Positions 1-5,217 of a DNA stretch of 5,676 nt are shown here, piece after piece. Made by a program: the position numbers and the translations under genes. The stretch's first letter is position 1, and the number at the start of each line of letters is the position of its first letter. Below the pieces are notes generated by a model. The model saw nothing but the letters and a program-made list of their open reading frames with translations. It was not told the DNA's origin and searched no databases. The stretch spans positions 1 through 5,676 of the forward strand of contig JAYWIG010000369.1 of NCBI GenBank assembly GCA_043789035.1, in the 5' to 3' direction. This stretch comes from JAYWIG01 sp043789035. GTDB lineage: Bacteria; Pseudomonadota; Gammaproteobacteria; Burkholderiales; Burkholderiaceae_E.

Positions 1-752
1 TGCAATTGGAGTCGCAGCATCGTCAGCAAATCTTTTTTATCATTCGCCGCATTTACCTGCGCCATCAACACCGTTTTTTGAAGTCGTTTTACCTCATCAG
101 GTTCGCGATCAGGGTGCAAGGCGCTAGCGAGTTTGCGGTAAATTTGGCGCAGCGCTGAATCGGCATCCGCTCCTTCTTGCTCAGCCGCAAGTTCTTTGGC
201 GGTTTTCTTCTTCTTCGATTTGCGAGCCTCTTTTGCTTCGCGCCAAGCTTCATATGCTGCTTCGCGTTTTAGCATTTCTTCTGCCATGTCATTTTCGAAC
301 GTGTCTGACTCGGTTTGCTTAGCCCCTCTCCCATCGATATCGGCATCGAAAAAATCGTCGTCCTTATTATCACCCCTGTTATCACCCTCATCGTCGCCTG
401 TAGCATCGCTAAGTCGATCAACCGCCGCCGCAAGCTCTTCAGTCACAGGACCACTACGTATCAAGCCGTAGCCCATTGCCAAAGCTGAGTAGAGAACATT
501 TTCTTGCTGCTTTTTCGACAGCCCTTTTTGTATTTGCAATCGGGCCTCTAAAAAAAGCACAATCTTTGATTCCCATGAACGTGCCTCATCTAGTAAAGGC
601 GCGATCTTTGCCATTCGCTCTGGCCGATGAACGTCGATCAGACGATTCAACTCCGCAATGCCTTTGCCGCAATCGTCAATTTTTTCGAGTAACTGATTAA
701 ACAGTTTTTGTTCAGGGCCAAGTTTGGAGGCGGTAATTACGAGAGCAGACAA
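1..752 (-). CDS. J-domain (DnaJ-like) protein, partial at C-terminus
   Basis: The minus strand stays open for 250 codons to the left edge. Residues 213-215 are His-Pro-Asp inside RKLASALHPDREPDE, the signature J-domain loop that stimulates DnaK/Hsp70 ATPase; the helix after it includes VNAANDKKDLLTMLRLQL. The J-domain (from about residue 195) lies at the C-terminal end. Before it come a helical N-terminal part (about 10-115), an acidic stretch rich in Asp (120-140) and a lysine cluster (KSKKKK, 178-183). There is no J-proximal Gly/Phe region or zinc finger, so this is a class III-like J protein, not DnaJ itself; related charged J proteins are common in Betaproteobacteria. The start is TTG at 752-750: an in-frame TGA directly precedes it and an AAGGAA Shine-Dalgarno (758-763) lies 5 bases upstream. 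The next in-frame ATG is residue 47 and would remove the N-terminal helix. It is transcribed divergently from the dehydrogenase gene. Its client is unknown. The C-terminus lies outside the window. Confidence 0.85.
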   Translation of the reverse strand, partial: MSALVITASKLGPEQKLFNQLLEKIDDCGKGIAELNRLIDVHRPERMAKIAPLLDEARSWESKIVLFLEARLQIQKGLSKKQQENVLYSALAMGYGLIRSGPVTEELAAAVDRLSDATGDDEGDNRGDNKDDDFFDADIDGRGAKQTESDTFENDMAEEMLKREAAYEAWREAKEARKSKKKKTAKELAAEQEGADADSALRQIYRKLASALHPDREPDEVKRLQKTVLMAQVNAANDKKDLLTMLRLQL

Positions 753-837
753 TCAAATTCCTTAAATCAATATCAATTTAGAATGCTTTTCAGTAGCATC
801 ACAACACCCACATTATCTAACTTTTGGAGAAACCTTT
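753..837. promoter_or_regulatory. Divergent intergenic region with a small dyad
   Basis: These 85 bases must hold the start signals for both the J-domain gene (minus) and the dehydrogenase gene (plus). Both ribosome binding sites are clear: AAGGAA read on the minus strand (758-763) and GGAGA on the plus strand (826-830). Promoter matches are weak. The best are TTTTCA (787-792) with CATTAT (811-816) on the plus strand at 18-base spacing, and TTGTGA with TAAATT on the minus strand. A 5-base inverted repeat ATGCT/AGCAT (783-787 and 795-799, 7-base spacer) lies between the genes and could be an operator. The promoter calls are tentative. Confidence 0.35.
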
Positions 838-1605
838 ATGCGCATTCAATCCAACGTTGTACTTGTCACCGGCGGTGCATCTGGCCTAGGTGGCGCCACG
901 GCAGAAATGATTGTCGAAAATGGTGGCAAAGTTTTGATCGCCGACGTGCAGCAAGAGCTTGGCGAGGCTTTAGTTGCCAAGCTTGGCAAAGCCAATGCAA
1001 GTTTTGTGAAATGCGACGTGACGTCAGAAGCCGATGGCCAAGCGGCGGTAGCTGCCGCGGTCGCAATGGGTCAGTTGGTAGGTTGCGTGAATTGTGCAGG
1101 CATTGGCACAGCAGCAAAAACAGTCGGTAAAGATGGCCCGCATCGCTTAGATGCTTTTACGCGGGTTATCTCTATCAATCTAATCGGCACTTTTAATATG
1201 CTTCGCCTAGCCGCGACTGAAATGTGTAAGAACACACCGAATGAAGAAGGTGAGCGCGGCGTGATTGTGAACACTGCATCGGTAGCTGCTTATGATGGCC
1301 AAATCGGCCAAGCAGCGTATTCCGCGTCGAAAGGTGGAATCGTCGGTATGACATTACCCATCGCTCGTGACCTTGCTCGCGACGGTGTTCGCGTATGCAC
1401 CATTGCGCCGGGCTTGTTCCTTACGCCACTACTGGCAGGCATGCCACAAGAAGTGCAAGACTCACTAGGTAAGCAGGTACCCTTTCCTTCGCGTCTTGGC
1501 AAGCCTCATGAATACGCAATTATGGTGAAGCATATTTTCACCAACGTGATGTTGAATGGTGAAACTATTCGGCTTGATGGTGCAATTCGGATGGCACCGC
1601 GTTAA
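838..1605 (+). CDS. HSD10-like short-chain dehydrogenase (type II 3-hydroxyacyl-CoA dehydrogenase)
   Basis: This is a complete 255-residue classical short-chain dehydrogenase/reductase. The N-terminal Rossmann motif is TGGASGLG (11-18). Asp36 at the end of the second strand favours NAD(H) over NADP(H). Further family marks are Asp60, NCAG (85-88) and Asn114; the catalytic set is Ser148, Tyr161 and Lys165 (YSASK). The long stretches GQAAYSASKGGIVGMTLPIA and QVPFPSRLG, and the ending GETIRLDGAIRM, match the 17beta-HSD10/HADH2 type closely. Members oxidise (S)-3-hydroxyacyl-CoA or 2-methyl-3-hydroxybutyryl-CoA with NAD+ in fatty acid or isoleucine breakdown, so this is a probable cytoplasmic beta-oxidation enzyme. 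The ATG is preceded by GGAGA (826-830) at 7 bases. Its stop codon overlaps that of the convergent amidase gene. The family call is firm; the physiological substrate is inferred. Another 3-hydroxyacyl-CoA or a hydroxysteroid is possible. Confidence 0.93.
   Translation: MRIQSNVVLVTGGASGLGGATAEMIVENGGKVLIADVQQELGEALVAKLGKANASFVKCDVTSEADGQAAVAAAVAMGQLVGCVNCAGIGTAAKTVGKDGPHRLDAFTRVISINLIGTFNMLRLAATEMCKNTPNEEGERGVIVNTASVAAYDGQIGQAAYSASKGGIVGMTLPIARDLARDGVRVCTIAPGLFLTPLLAGMPQEVQDSLGKQVPFPSRLGKPHEYAIMVKHIFTNVMLNGETIRLDGAIRMAPR
1602..1605. other. Shared TTAA stop codons of two convergent genes
   Basis: The dehydrogenase stop TAA (1603-1605, plus) and the amidase stop TAA (1602-1604 read on the minus strand) share the palindromic bases TTAA. 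The two coding regions overlap by 4 bases, so there is no intergenic space for a terminator. Confidence 0.95.
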
Positions 1606-2870
1606 ACTTTCTGTAAACCAAGCCACTCAGCGAATGCCAGTACCTGAGTGTCTTTACCTCTCGCGCCCACAATTTGTAGCCCAACTGGCATGCCTTTAAG
1701 CAAACCAAAAGGTACACTGATTGCTGGCAAGCCACACATACTAAAGGGTAAAGTTTGGCCAAGAACTGCTTCACGAACGCTCATGGTTCCGCCCTCGACT
1801 TGCACATCTACTTGGCCTCGCAGGGGTGCAACTACGGTTGACGTTGGCAGCAACATCACGTCGTAAACGTTCAGCAAAGCATCTAGCTCATTGCGAACTT
1901 CACGTCGGGTTTGCCTTGCCGCTAAATATTCTTGAGCGGTAACTTTTTGCCCAAGCTGCAATGCTGGCAACACTAGTTCGGAAAAACCAACGCCGGGGGC
2001 CTGTGCATCCTTGAGAACCTCATGGTGAACATGAGCACCTTCTGCTCTGACGATAGGTGAGTAACAAGCAAAGGCTGAAAATAGATTCGGCGTTGGCACA
2101 GAATCAACTTCGACAAGCGCAGCAATCTTTGCCAAGAACACATCAAACAACTCTCTAACACCATCATCTAACCGACCGCTTAACCAATCGTCAGGGACGG
2201 CGAACTTTGGCTTACGACCTAGCGATGTTGCGTCAGCCGGTTTCACCAAATAGTTAAATACTTCGCGACACTGCGCAACTGTATTTGCCAAAATGCCTGC
2301 GTGATCGCACGTCGGCGATAAGTACAGCCCGCCTTCCAGCGACAACACGCCGTAAGTTGGTTTAAAGCCCACAACACCACAGAATGCCGCAGGAATTCGA
2401 ACTGAACCACCGGTATCGCTCCCTAACGCGAAATCGCATTGCCCTGTTGCTACTGCAACTGCGGAACCACTGGATGAACCGCCTGACTGACGCAATGGGT
2501 CATACGGATTTTTCACATCTCCTGTATGAACGTTTTCGCCAGTCGCACCGAGCGCTACTTCGTGCATATTGGTTTTCCCAAGAATGATCGCGCCGCCCTC
2601 TTTGAGACGGGTCACTAATGGTGACTCGCCTTTTCCAAGTGCAGGCAACTTGGCATTCGTGCCAGCCTTAGTAGGCATTCCATCGACATTAAACAGATCT
2701 TTAACGCCGACAAGTTGCCCAGCGACTGGGGAAACTTTCTCAGAAGCTACGGCTATTTGTGCTCTAGCACCATCCCAATCGGTGTAGGCCCAAGCATTGA
2801 GGTCGCGGTGTTCCTCAAAAGCTGACTGGGCTTTGGTTAACTTATCTGCTACTGTTTTTGAGCTGGTCAT
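1602..2870 (-). CDS. Amidase signature family hydrolase
   Basis: This 422-residue protein carries the complete Ser-cisSer-Lys triad of the amidase signature family: Lys57 (GVKD), cis-Ser132 in GGSSSGS (130-136) and nucleophile Ser156 in GSDTGGSVRIPAAFCG (150-165). The spacings of 75 and 24 residues equal those known for fatty acid amide hydrolase and malonamidase E2. FKPTYGVLS (169-177) follows as expected. Such cytoplasmic enzymes hydrolyse C-N bonds in amides, and some act on ureas or carbamoyl compounds. GatA, the tRNA amidotransferase subunit, shares the fold, but no gatB or gatC neighbour is present and the flanking genes are catabolic in type, so a free amidase is preferred. At 422 residues it is compact for a family usually about 450-500 long. 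The ATG at 2868-2870 has only a weak GGA upstream. The gene lies 33 bases downstream of the EthD gene and is probably co-transcribed with it. The substrate is unknown. Confidence 0.93.
   Translation of the reverse strand: MTSSKTVADKLTKAQSAFEEHRDLNAWAYTDWDGARAQIAVASEKVSPVAGQLVGVKDLFNVDGMPTKAGTNAKLPALGKGESPLVTRLKEGGAIILGKTNMHEVALGATGENVHTGDVKNPYDPLRQSGGSSSGSAVAVATGQCDFALGSDTGGSVRIPAAFCGVVGFKPTYGVLSLEGGLYLSPTCDHAGILANTVAQCREVFNYLVKPADATSLGRKPKFAVPDDWLSGRLDDGVRELFDVFLAKIAALVEVDSVPTPNLFSAFACYSPIVRAEGAHVHHEVLKDAQAPGVGFSELVLPALQLGQKVTAQEYLAARQTRREVRNELDALLNVYDVMLLPTSTVVAPLRGQVDVQVEGGTMSVREAVLGQTLPFSMCGLPAISVPFGLLKGMPVGLQIVGARGKDTQVLAFAEWLGLQKV
1624..1650. repeat. 7-base inverted repeat at the convergent gene end
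   Basis: CACTCAG (1624-1630) and CTGAGTG (1644-1650) are perfect complements around a 13-base loop, inside the last codons of the amidase gene and 19 bases past the dehydrogenase stop. Transcripts of the dehydrogenase gene could fold here, followed by TCTTT. The stem is short, the loop is long and the T-run is poor, so it is at best a weak terminator and may be chance in coding sequence. Confidence 0.25.
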
Positions 2871-2903
2871 AGGTTAATCCAATAAAAGGGCAATGGTAAT
2901 AGC

Positions 2904-3230
2904 TCACCCCCGCTGCGACAATAGGATCGTGACGCCCCCAGTTGCGAAGTTTGGTACGTCGGCCGCAACCTTTTGCCACGCGGGCGAGGACGTCACCGCG
3001 GCAAGGTGCTCAGAATTATCGAACCAAGCTTCGAACAGCCGGTAGAACGGTGGTGCTGATCCGTCAGGTCCAGGCAGTCCTAGGCTAGCCTCCGCTCTGG
3101 CTGGGGCAGGTGCAGCAGCCACTAGGGGCATGTGTGTGCCCTTATAGTAGGCTTCGAAAGCAGTCGGGTCGTGCGGCTGGCCGTACAAAACAGATAGCTT
3201 CAAAGCGGTAGTGGGTAGTGCTGATTTCAT
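2904..3230 (-). CDS. EthD-domain protein
   Basis: This 108-residue single-domain protein has the ferredoxin-like alpha+beta pattern of the EthD family. The marks are KLSVLYGQPHDPTAFEAYY (11-29), THMPLV (32-37), the FYRLFEAWFD strand (62-71), a helix with SSPAWQKVAADVPNF (81-95) and the closing strand GGVTILL (98-104). EthD was named from the ethyl tert-butyl ether degradation cluster. Relatives are small, usually dimeric cytoplasmic proteins in catabolic operons, and some are cyclases or decarboxylases; the role of most is unknown. His33 in the THMPLV motif is the usual conserved polar residue. The ATG (3228-3230) is well supported by GGAGA read on the minus strand (3236-3240) at 5 bases. It is probably the first gene of an operon with the amidase, 33 bases downstream. 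It is richer in G+C than the amidase (42/60 at 3061-3120). Exact function unknown. Confidence 0.88.
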   Translation of the reverse strand: MKSALPTTALKLSVLYGQPHDPTAFEAYYKGTHMPLVAAAPAPARAEASLGLPGPDGSAPPFYRLFEAWFDNSEHLAAVTSSPAWQKVAADVPNFATGGVTILLSQRG

Positions 3231-3272
3231 AAGAGTCTCCTAGAGAGTTGGGGTAGTGGGTGAAGAAACACT

Positions 3273-3287
3273 GTGAAAGCATTTCAC
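3273..3287. repeat. Perfect dyad GTGAAA-N3-TTTCAC, candidate operator
   Basis: The half-sites GTGAAA (3273-3278) and TTTCAC (3282-3287) are exact complements around GCA. The dyad centre lies about 50 bases upstream of the EthD start codon, a usual place for an operator. A dimeric regulator could bind here, for example the neighbouring LuxR-fusion protein, but no direct evidence links the two. Confidence 0.35.
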
Positions 3288-3310
3288 CACCATCCCAAGC
3301 TCGTAACCAT

Positions 3311-3324
3311 GGGACAGGCGTCCC
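3311..3324. repeat. Small GC hairpin GGGAC-N4-GTCCC
   Basis: GGGAC (3311-3315) and GTCCC (3320-3324) form a 5-base-pair GC-rich stem with a 4-base loop, 24 bases past the stop of the hydrolase-LuxR gene. No T-run follows on either strand, so it is not a classical intrinsic terminator. It may protect the 3' end of that transcript or be chance. Confidence 0.3.
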
Positions 3325-3348
3325 GAGTAGCCCAGCTCAGTCCCGTGT

Positions 3349-4428
3349 TTACAAGCCCATGTCCCGCACCTTGACGACTGCCATGGCGCGGCCTTCCACC
3401 TCAAGCTTGGTGTACAAAGCGGACAACATATTTCGCACGGTTTTGTCGGCCAGCCCCAGCCGGGCGGCAATTTGAAGATTGTCCAGACCTTGCCCGACCA
3501 AGCCACACAGTTCGCGTTCGCGTGGGGTTAGATGCTGCGGCGGTTTGTGCGCTACAAACTCGGTGATTGCTTGGAACATGCGCTCAAACGCGGGCTCTTG
3601 GGGTAGCGGAAGGTGGTTGCGCGAACGCAGCATCTCAAAGCGGGCACCAGGGATGCTGGCGGCCAATTCATGCCCTAGGTCAAGCGGTACAACTGCATCG
3701 CCCTCACTGTGCAACACCAGTGTGGGTGCCAGCACTTTCCCGGTAAGCGCACGTGCGTCTTTCCCAGCGTTGGCGCGAACGATGGCGGCGGCGCGCAGGC
3801 CGTCGCAGCTCAGACGCTGGTGTTCGTTGAACGAAGCGATCTGCTCGGCATTGCCATCAGGCATGAAGCGGCTGGTGAACATCGCCTGCACGCCGGGGTC
3901 ATTGCGGCCCCAGCCCAGTTCAATGAGCTTTAGCCGAGCTTCATGGAAAGCCAGTGTCTGGGCAGATGGGTTACGGTGCAGCAAGCCATGGCTGAAGCCA
4001 GCTAGCAAAACGAGGTGGGAGACCCGTTCAGGGTGTCGCGCTGCATAAGCCACCGCCGCTGCCGCGCCGCCGGAGGCGCCCAGCAGTGCAAAGCGCTCGG
4101 CACCATGGGCGTCAATCACGGCCTCAATTTCTTCGACTGAGGTATCCAAGCTCAGTGGCACATCGTCGGCGGTAGACAAGCCACAACCGCGCTCGTCGTA
4201 GCGCACCACTTCCAGTTGGCGGCCCAGCCGCTCGATAAAAGGTTGCCAAAGCAGTGAACGCAAGTCGTACTCTACGTGCGTCATCCAGTGCGCAGTGCGC
4301 AGCAGCACCGGTGCCCCCGCCTGGCCACTGCGTGCCCATGCAATTCGCGCCCGTGAGGGCAGGTGCGCGAACCGTAGTTCGTGGACAAGCGGGCGATGAG
4401 TTGAGGGCATTAGTCGATGGTACAACAC
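3349..4428 (-). CDS. Alpha/beta hydrolase fused to a LuxR-type DNA-binding domain
   Basis: This 359-residue protein has two domains. Residues about 15-292 are an alpha/beta hydrolase fold: HW near the first strand (47-48), YDERGCGLS (77-85), the nucleophile elbow GASGG with Ser119, Asp244 in SEGDAVVP and His272 in SRNHLPL complete a Ser-Asp-His triad. Residues about 299-356 are a LuxR/GerE helix-turn-helix: LTPRERELCGLVGQGLDN, then QIAARLGLADKTVRNMLSAL and TKLEV. The hydrolase part probably serves as a ligand sensor or acts on a signal, and the C-terminus binds DNA; an enzymatic role is possible because the triad is intact. This gives a one-component regulator, and the downstream EthD-amidase operon is an inferred target. 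The GTG start at 4426-4428 is uncertain: the in-frame ATG at 4408-4410 (residue 7) is equally possible and neither has a good Shine-Dalgarno. The gene is markedly richer in G+C than its neighbours, which may mean separate origin. Confidence 0.9.
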   Translation of the reverse strand: MLYHRLMPSTHRPLVHELRFAHLPSRARIAWARSGQAGAPVLLRTAHWMTHVEYDLRSLLWQPFIERLGRQLEVVRYDERGCGLSTADDVPLSLDTSVEEIEAVIDAHGAERFALLGASGGAAAAVAYAARHPERVSHLVLLAGFSHGLLHRNPSAQTLAFHEARLKLIELGWGRNDPGVQAMFTSRFMPDGNAEQIASFNEHQRLSCDGLRAAAIVRANAGKDARALTGKVLAPTLVLHSEGDAVVPLDLGHELAASIPGARFEMLRSRNHLPLPQEPAFERMFQAITEFVAHKPPQHLTPRERELCGLVGQGLDNLQIAARLGLADKTVRNMLSALYTKLEVEGRAMAVVKVRDMGL

Positions 4429-4499
4429 GCGAATTTAGCTTGTGATTAATATGCAATATAGCTACTATATAGCTATACTTTTCAATCGAGGCTAATTTA
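4429..4499. promoter_or_regulatory. Divergent promoter region of the TA operon and hydrolase-LuxR gene
   Basis: This short AT-rich region serves both directions. For the antitoxin (plus), TATACT (4474-4479) is a good -10 box, although its -35 box is weak; TTGTGA (4440-4445) with TACTAT (4463-4468) at 17 bases is an alternative. GAGG (4488-4491), 8 bases before the GTG start, is the ribosome binding site. For the hydrolase-LuxR gene (minus), TTGAAA (4480-4485) and TATATT (4455-4460) stand 19 bases apart, a long spacing. The inverted repeat at 4457-4477 overlaps every candidate. Confidence 0.5.
4457..4477. promoter_or_regulatory. Likely antitoxin operator: perfect inverted repeat
   Basis: TATAGCTA (4457-4464) and TAGCTATA (4470-4477) are exact complements around the 5-base spacer CTATA. 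The repeat sits 22 bases before the antitoxin start codon and overlaps its -10 box. Type II antitoxins of the Phd/YefM class bind such palindromes as dimers and repress their own operon, more tightly with toxin bound. The site is seen directly; its use as an operator is inferred. Confidence 0.65.
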
Positions 4500-4772
4500 G
4501 TGGAAACAAGTACGATTGCAGACGCAAAAAATAACCTTCCAAAATTAATTCACGCGGCACAAGCCGGTGAGGACATTCATCTCACCCGTCATGGCCAACC
4601 GGTTGCTGTAATAATTTCCGAAGAGCGTTACCAGCAAATGCTAGGTACCGGAAAATCTGTATTCCATGAAATGTTGAAATGGCGTGAGCAATATGGCAGC
4701 GTAGATCTTACGGATGACGAAGTGACACGTTGGCGTAACCGTTCACCTGGGCGAGAATTTTCATGGGATTGA
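4500..4772 (+). CDS. Phd/YefM-family antitoxin
   Basis: This 90-residue protein opens with the Phd/YefM pattern: STIADAKNNLPKLIHAAQAG (4-23), then a strand with IHLTRHGQPVAVIISEERYQ (26-45). Residues 1-48 form the DNA-binding dimer domain. The C-terminal part (about 50-90) is the flexible toxin-binding arm, ending in RNRSPGREFSWD; an Arg in such tails commonly inserts in the active site of the PIN toxin. It neutralises the toxin encoded next to it and probably represses the operon through the inverted repeat at 4457-4477. The start is GTG, supported by GAGG at 8 bases and by the family N-terminus. Its stop lies 10 bases inside the toxin gene, so the two are translationally coupled. Antitoxins of this class are unstable (Lon/Clp targets), which is family knowledge. 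The family call is firm; the cognate toxin is inferred from overlap and context. Confidence 0.92.
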   Translation: METSTIADAKNNLPKLIHAAQAGEDIHLTRHGQPVAVIISEERYQQMLGTGKSVFHEMLKWREQYGSVDLTDDEVTRWRNRSPGREFSWD

Positions 4773-5191
4773 AGTACCTGCTGGATACAAACATCTTGTC
4801 GGAACCCGTAAAAAAACTGCCTGACCAAAATGTTTTAAAAGCGTTAGACAAGTATGCGGGCGAATACTGTACTTGCGTCACGGTTTGGCATGAGCTTGTG
4901 TACGGCATCGAACTACTGGATCACTCCAAGAAAAAAGACATTCTTTCGGCTTACCTCGAATCGCTAGTTCGAGGTGGCCTTACTGTGTTGCCCTATGAAA
5001 AAACATCTGCAAACTGGTTCGCAAAAGAGCGCGCAAGGCTATCGAAGATAGGAATTATTGCCCCAATGGCAGACGGTGAAATTGCAGCTATCAGCGCGGC
5101 AAATGCATTAACGCTCGTGACACGCAATGCTAACGATTTCGAAAATTTCAGTGGGCTTATTATTGAGAACTGGTTTACCCTAACGCCTTAA
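4763..5191 (+). CDS. vapC: VapC-type PIN-domain toxin ribonuclease
   Basis: This 142-residue protein is one PIN domain. It begins YLLDTNILSE, with the first metal-binding acid Asp8. The others follow in normal order: Glu44 (WHELVYG), Asp104 (MADGEIAA) and the TRNANDF motif (120-126) with Asn122 and Asp125, where Asp125 is the likely fourth acid. These residues hold Mg2+ or Mn2+ in a single-strand RNA endonuclease; known VapC toxins cut initiator tRNA or 23S rRNA and stop translation. The target here cannot be predicted. The active site looks intact, so it should be a working toxin. The gene overlaps the antitoxin by 10 bases (4763-4772), and no good Shine-Dalgarno stands before the ATG, which fits translational coupling that keeps toxin below antitoxin. 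The next gene starts only 26 bases beyond the stop. Confidence 0.93.
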   Translation: MGLKYLLDTNILSEPVKKLPDQNVLKALDKYAGEYCTCVTVWHELVYGIELLDHSKKKDILSAYLESLVRGGLTVLPYEKTSANWFAKERARLSKIGIIAPMADGEIAAISAANALTLVTRNANDFENFSGLIIENWFTLTP

Positions 5192-5217
5192 CTTCATTTA
5201 GTGATTGCGAACTCGCC

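Larger units (their letters stand above)
3231..3348. promoter_or_regulatory. Gap upstream of the EthD-amidase operon
   Basis: This 118-base stretch between the hydrolase-LuxR stop and the EthD start must hold any separate promoter of the EthD-amidase operon. It contains two perfect dyads, listed separately, and the EthD ribosome binding site. On the minus strand TTCACA (3272-3277) resembles a -35 box, but no convincing -10 box follows at normal spacing. There is no hairpin followed by a T-run to end the hydrolase-LuxR transcript, so read-through into the EthD and amidase genes is possible. Confidence 0.4.

Noticed and set aside
196..700. Plus-strand open frames of 91 and 74 codons
   Set aside because: They lie opposite the J-domain gene, show serine-rich or mixed sequence with no family pattern, and have no good ribosome binding sites.
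708..1130. Plus-strand 140-codon frame overlapping the dehydrogenase start
   Set aside because: It is rich in Arg, Trp and Cys, typical of an off-frame reading, and overlaps the well supported dehydrogenase.
1624..1650. Bidirectional terminator between dehydrogenase and amidase
   Set aside because: The 7-base stem has a 13-base loop and no proper T-run on either strand, and it lies in amidase coding sequence; kept only as an inverted repeat.
1602..2870. GatA subunit of the tRNA amidotransferase
   Set aside because: The triad is shared with GatA, but gatB and gatC are absent from the window and the neighbours are catabolic in type.
3240..3506. Minus-strand 88-codon frame running through the gap upstream of EthD
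   Set aside because: Most of it is an off-frame reading of the LuxR domain; the rest has no recognisable pattern.
3479..4048. Plus-strand 189-codon frame opposite the hydrolase-LuxR gene
   Set aside because: A long antisense frame is expected in G+C-rich coding sequence; the composition is rich in Ser, Arg and Cys and no domain is visible.
4124..4456. Minus-strand 110-codon frame reaching into the divergent promoter
   Set aside because: It is an off-frame shadow of the hydrolase domain without family motifs; the true frame has the complete catalytic triad.
4457..4477. CRISPR-like or transposon-end repeat
   Set aside because: There is a single dyad with no further copies or transposase nearby; an antitoxin operator explains it better.
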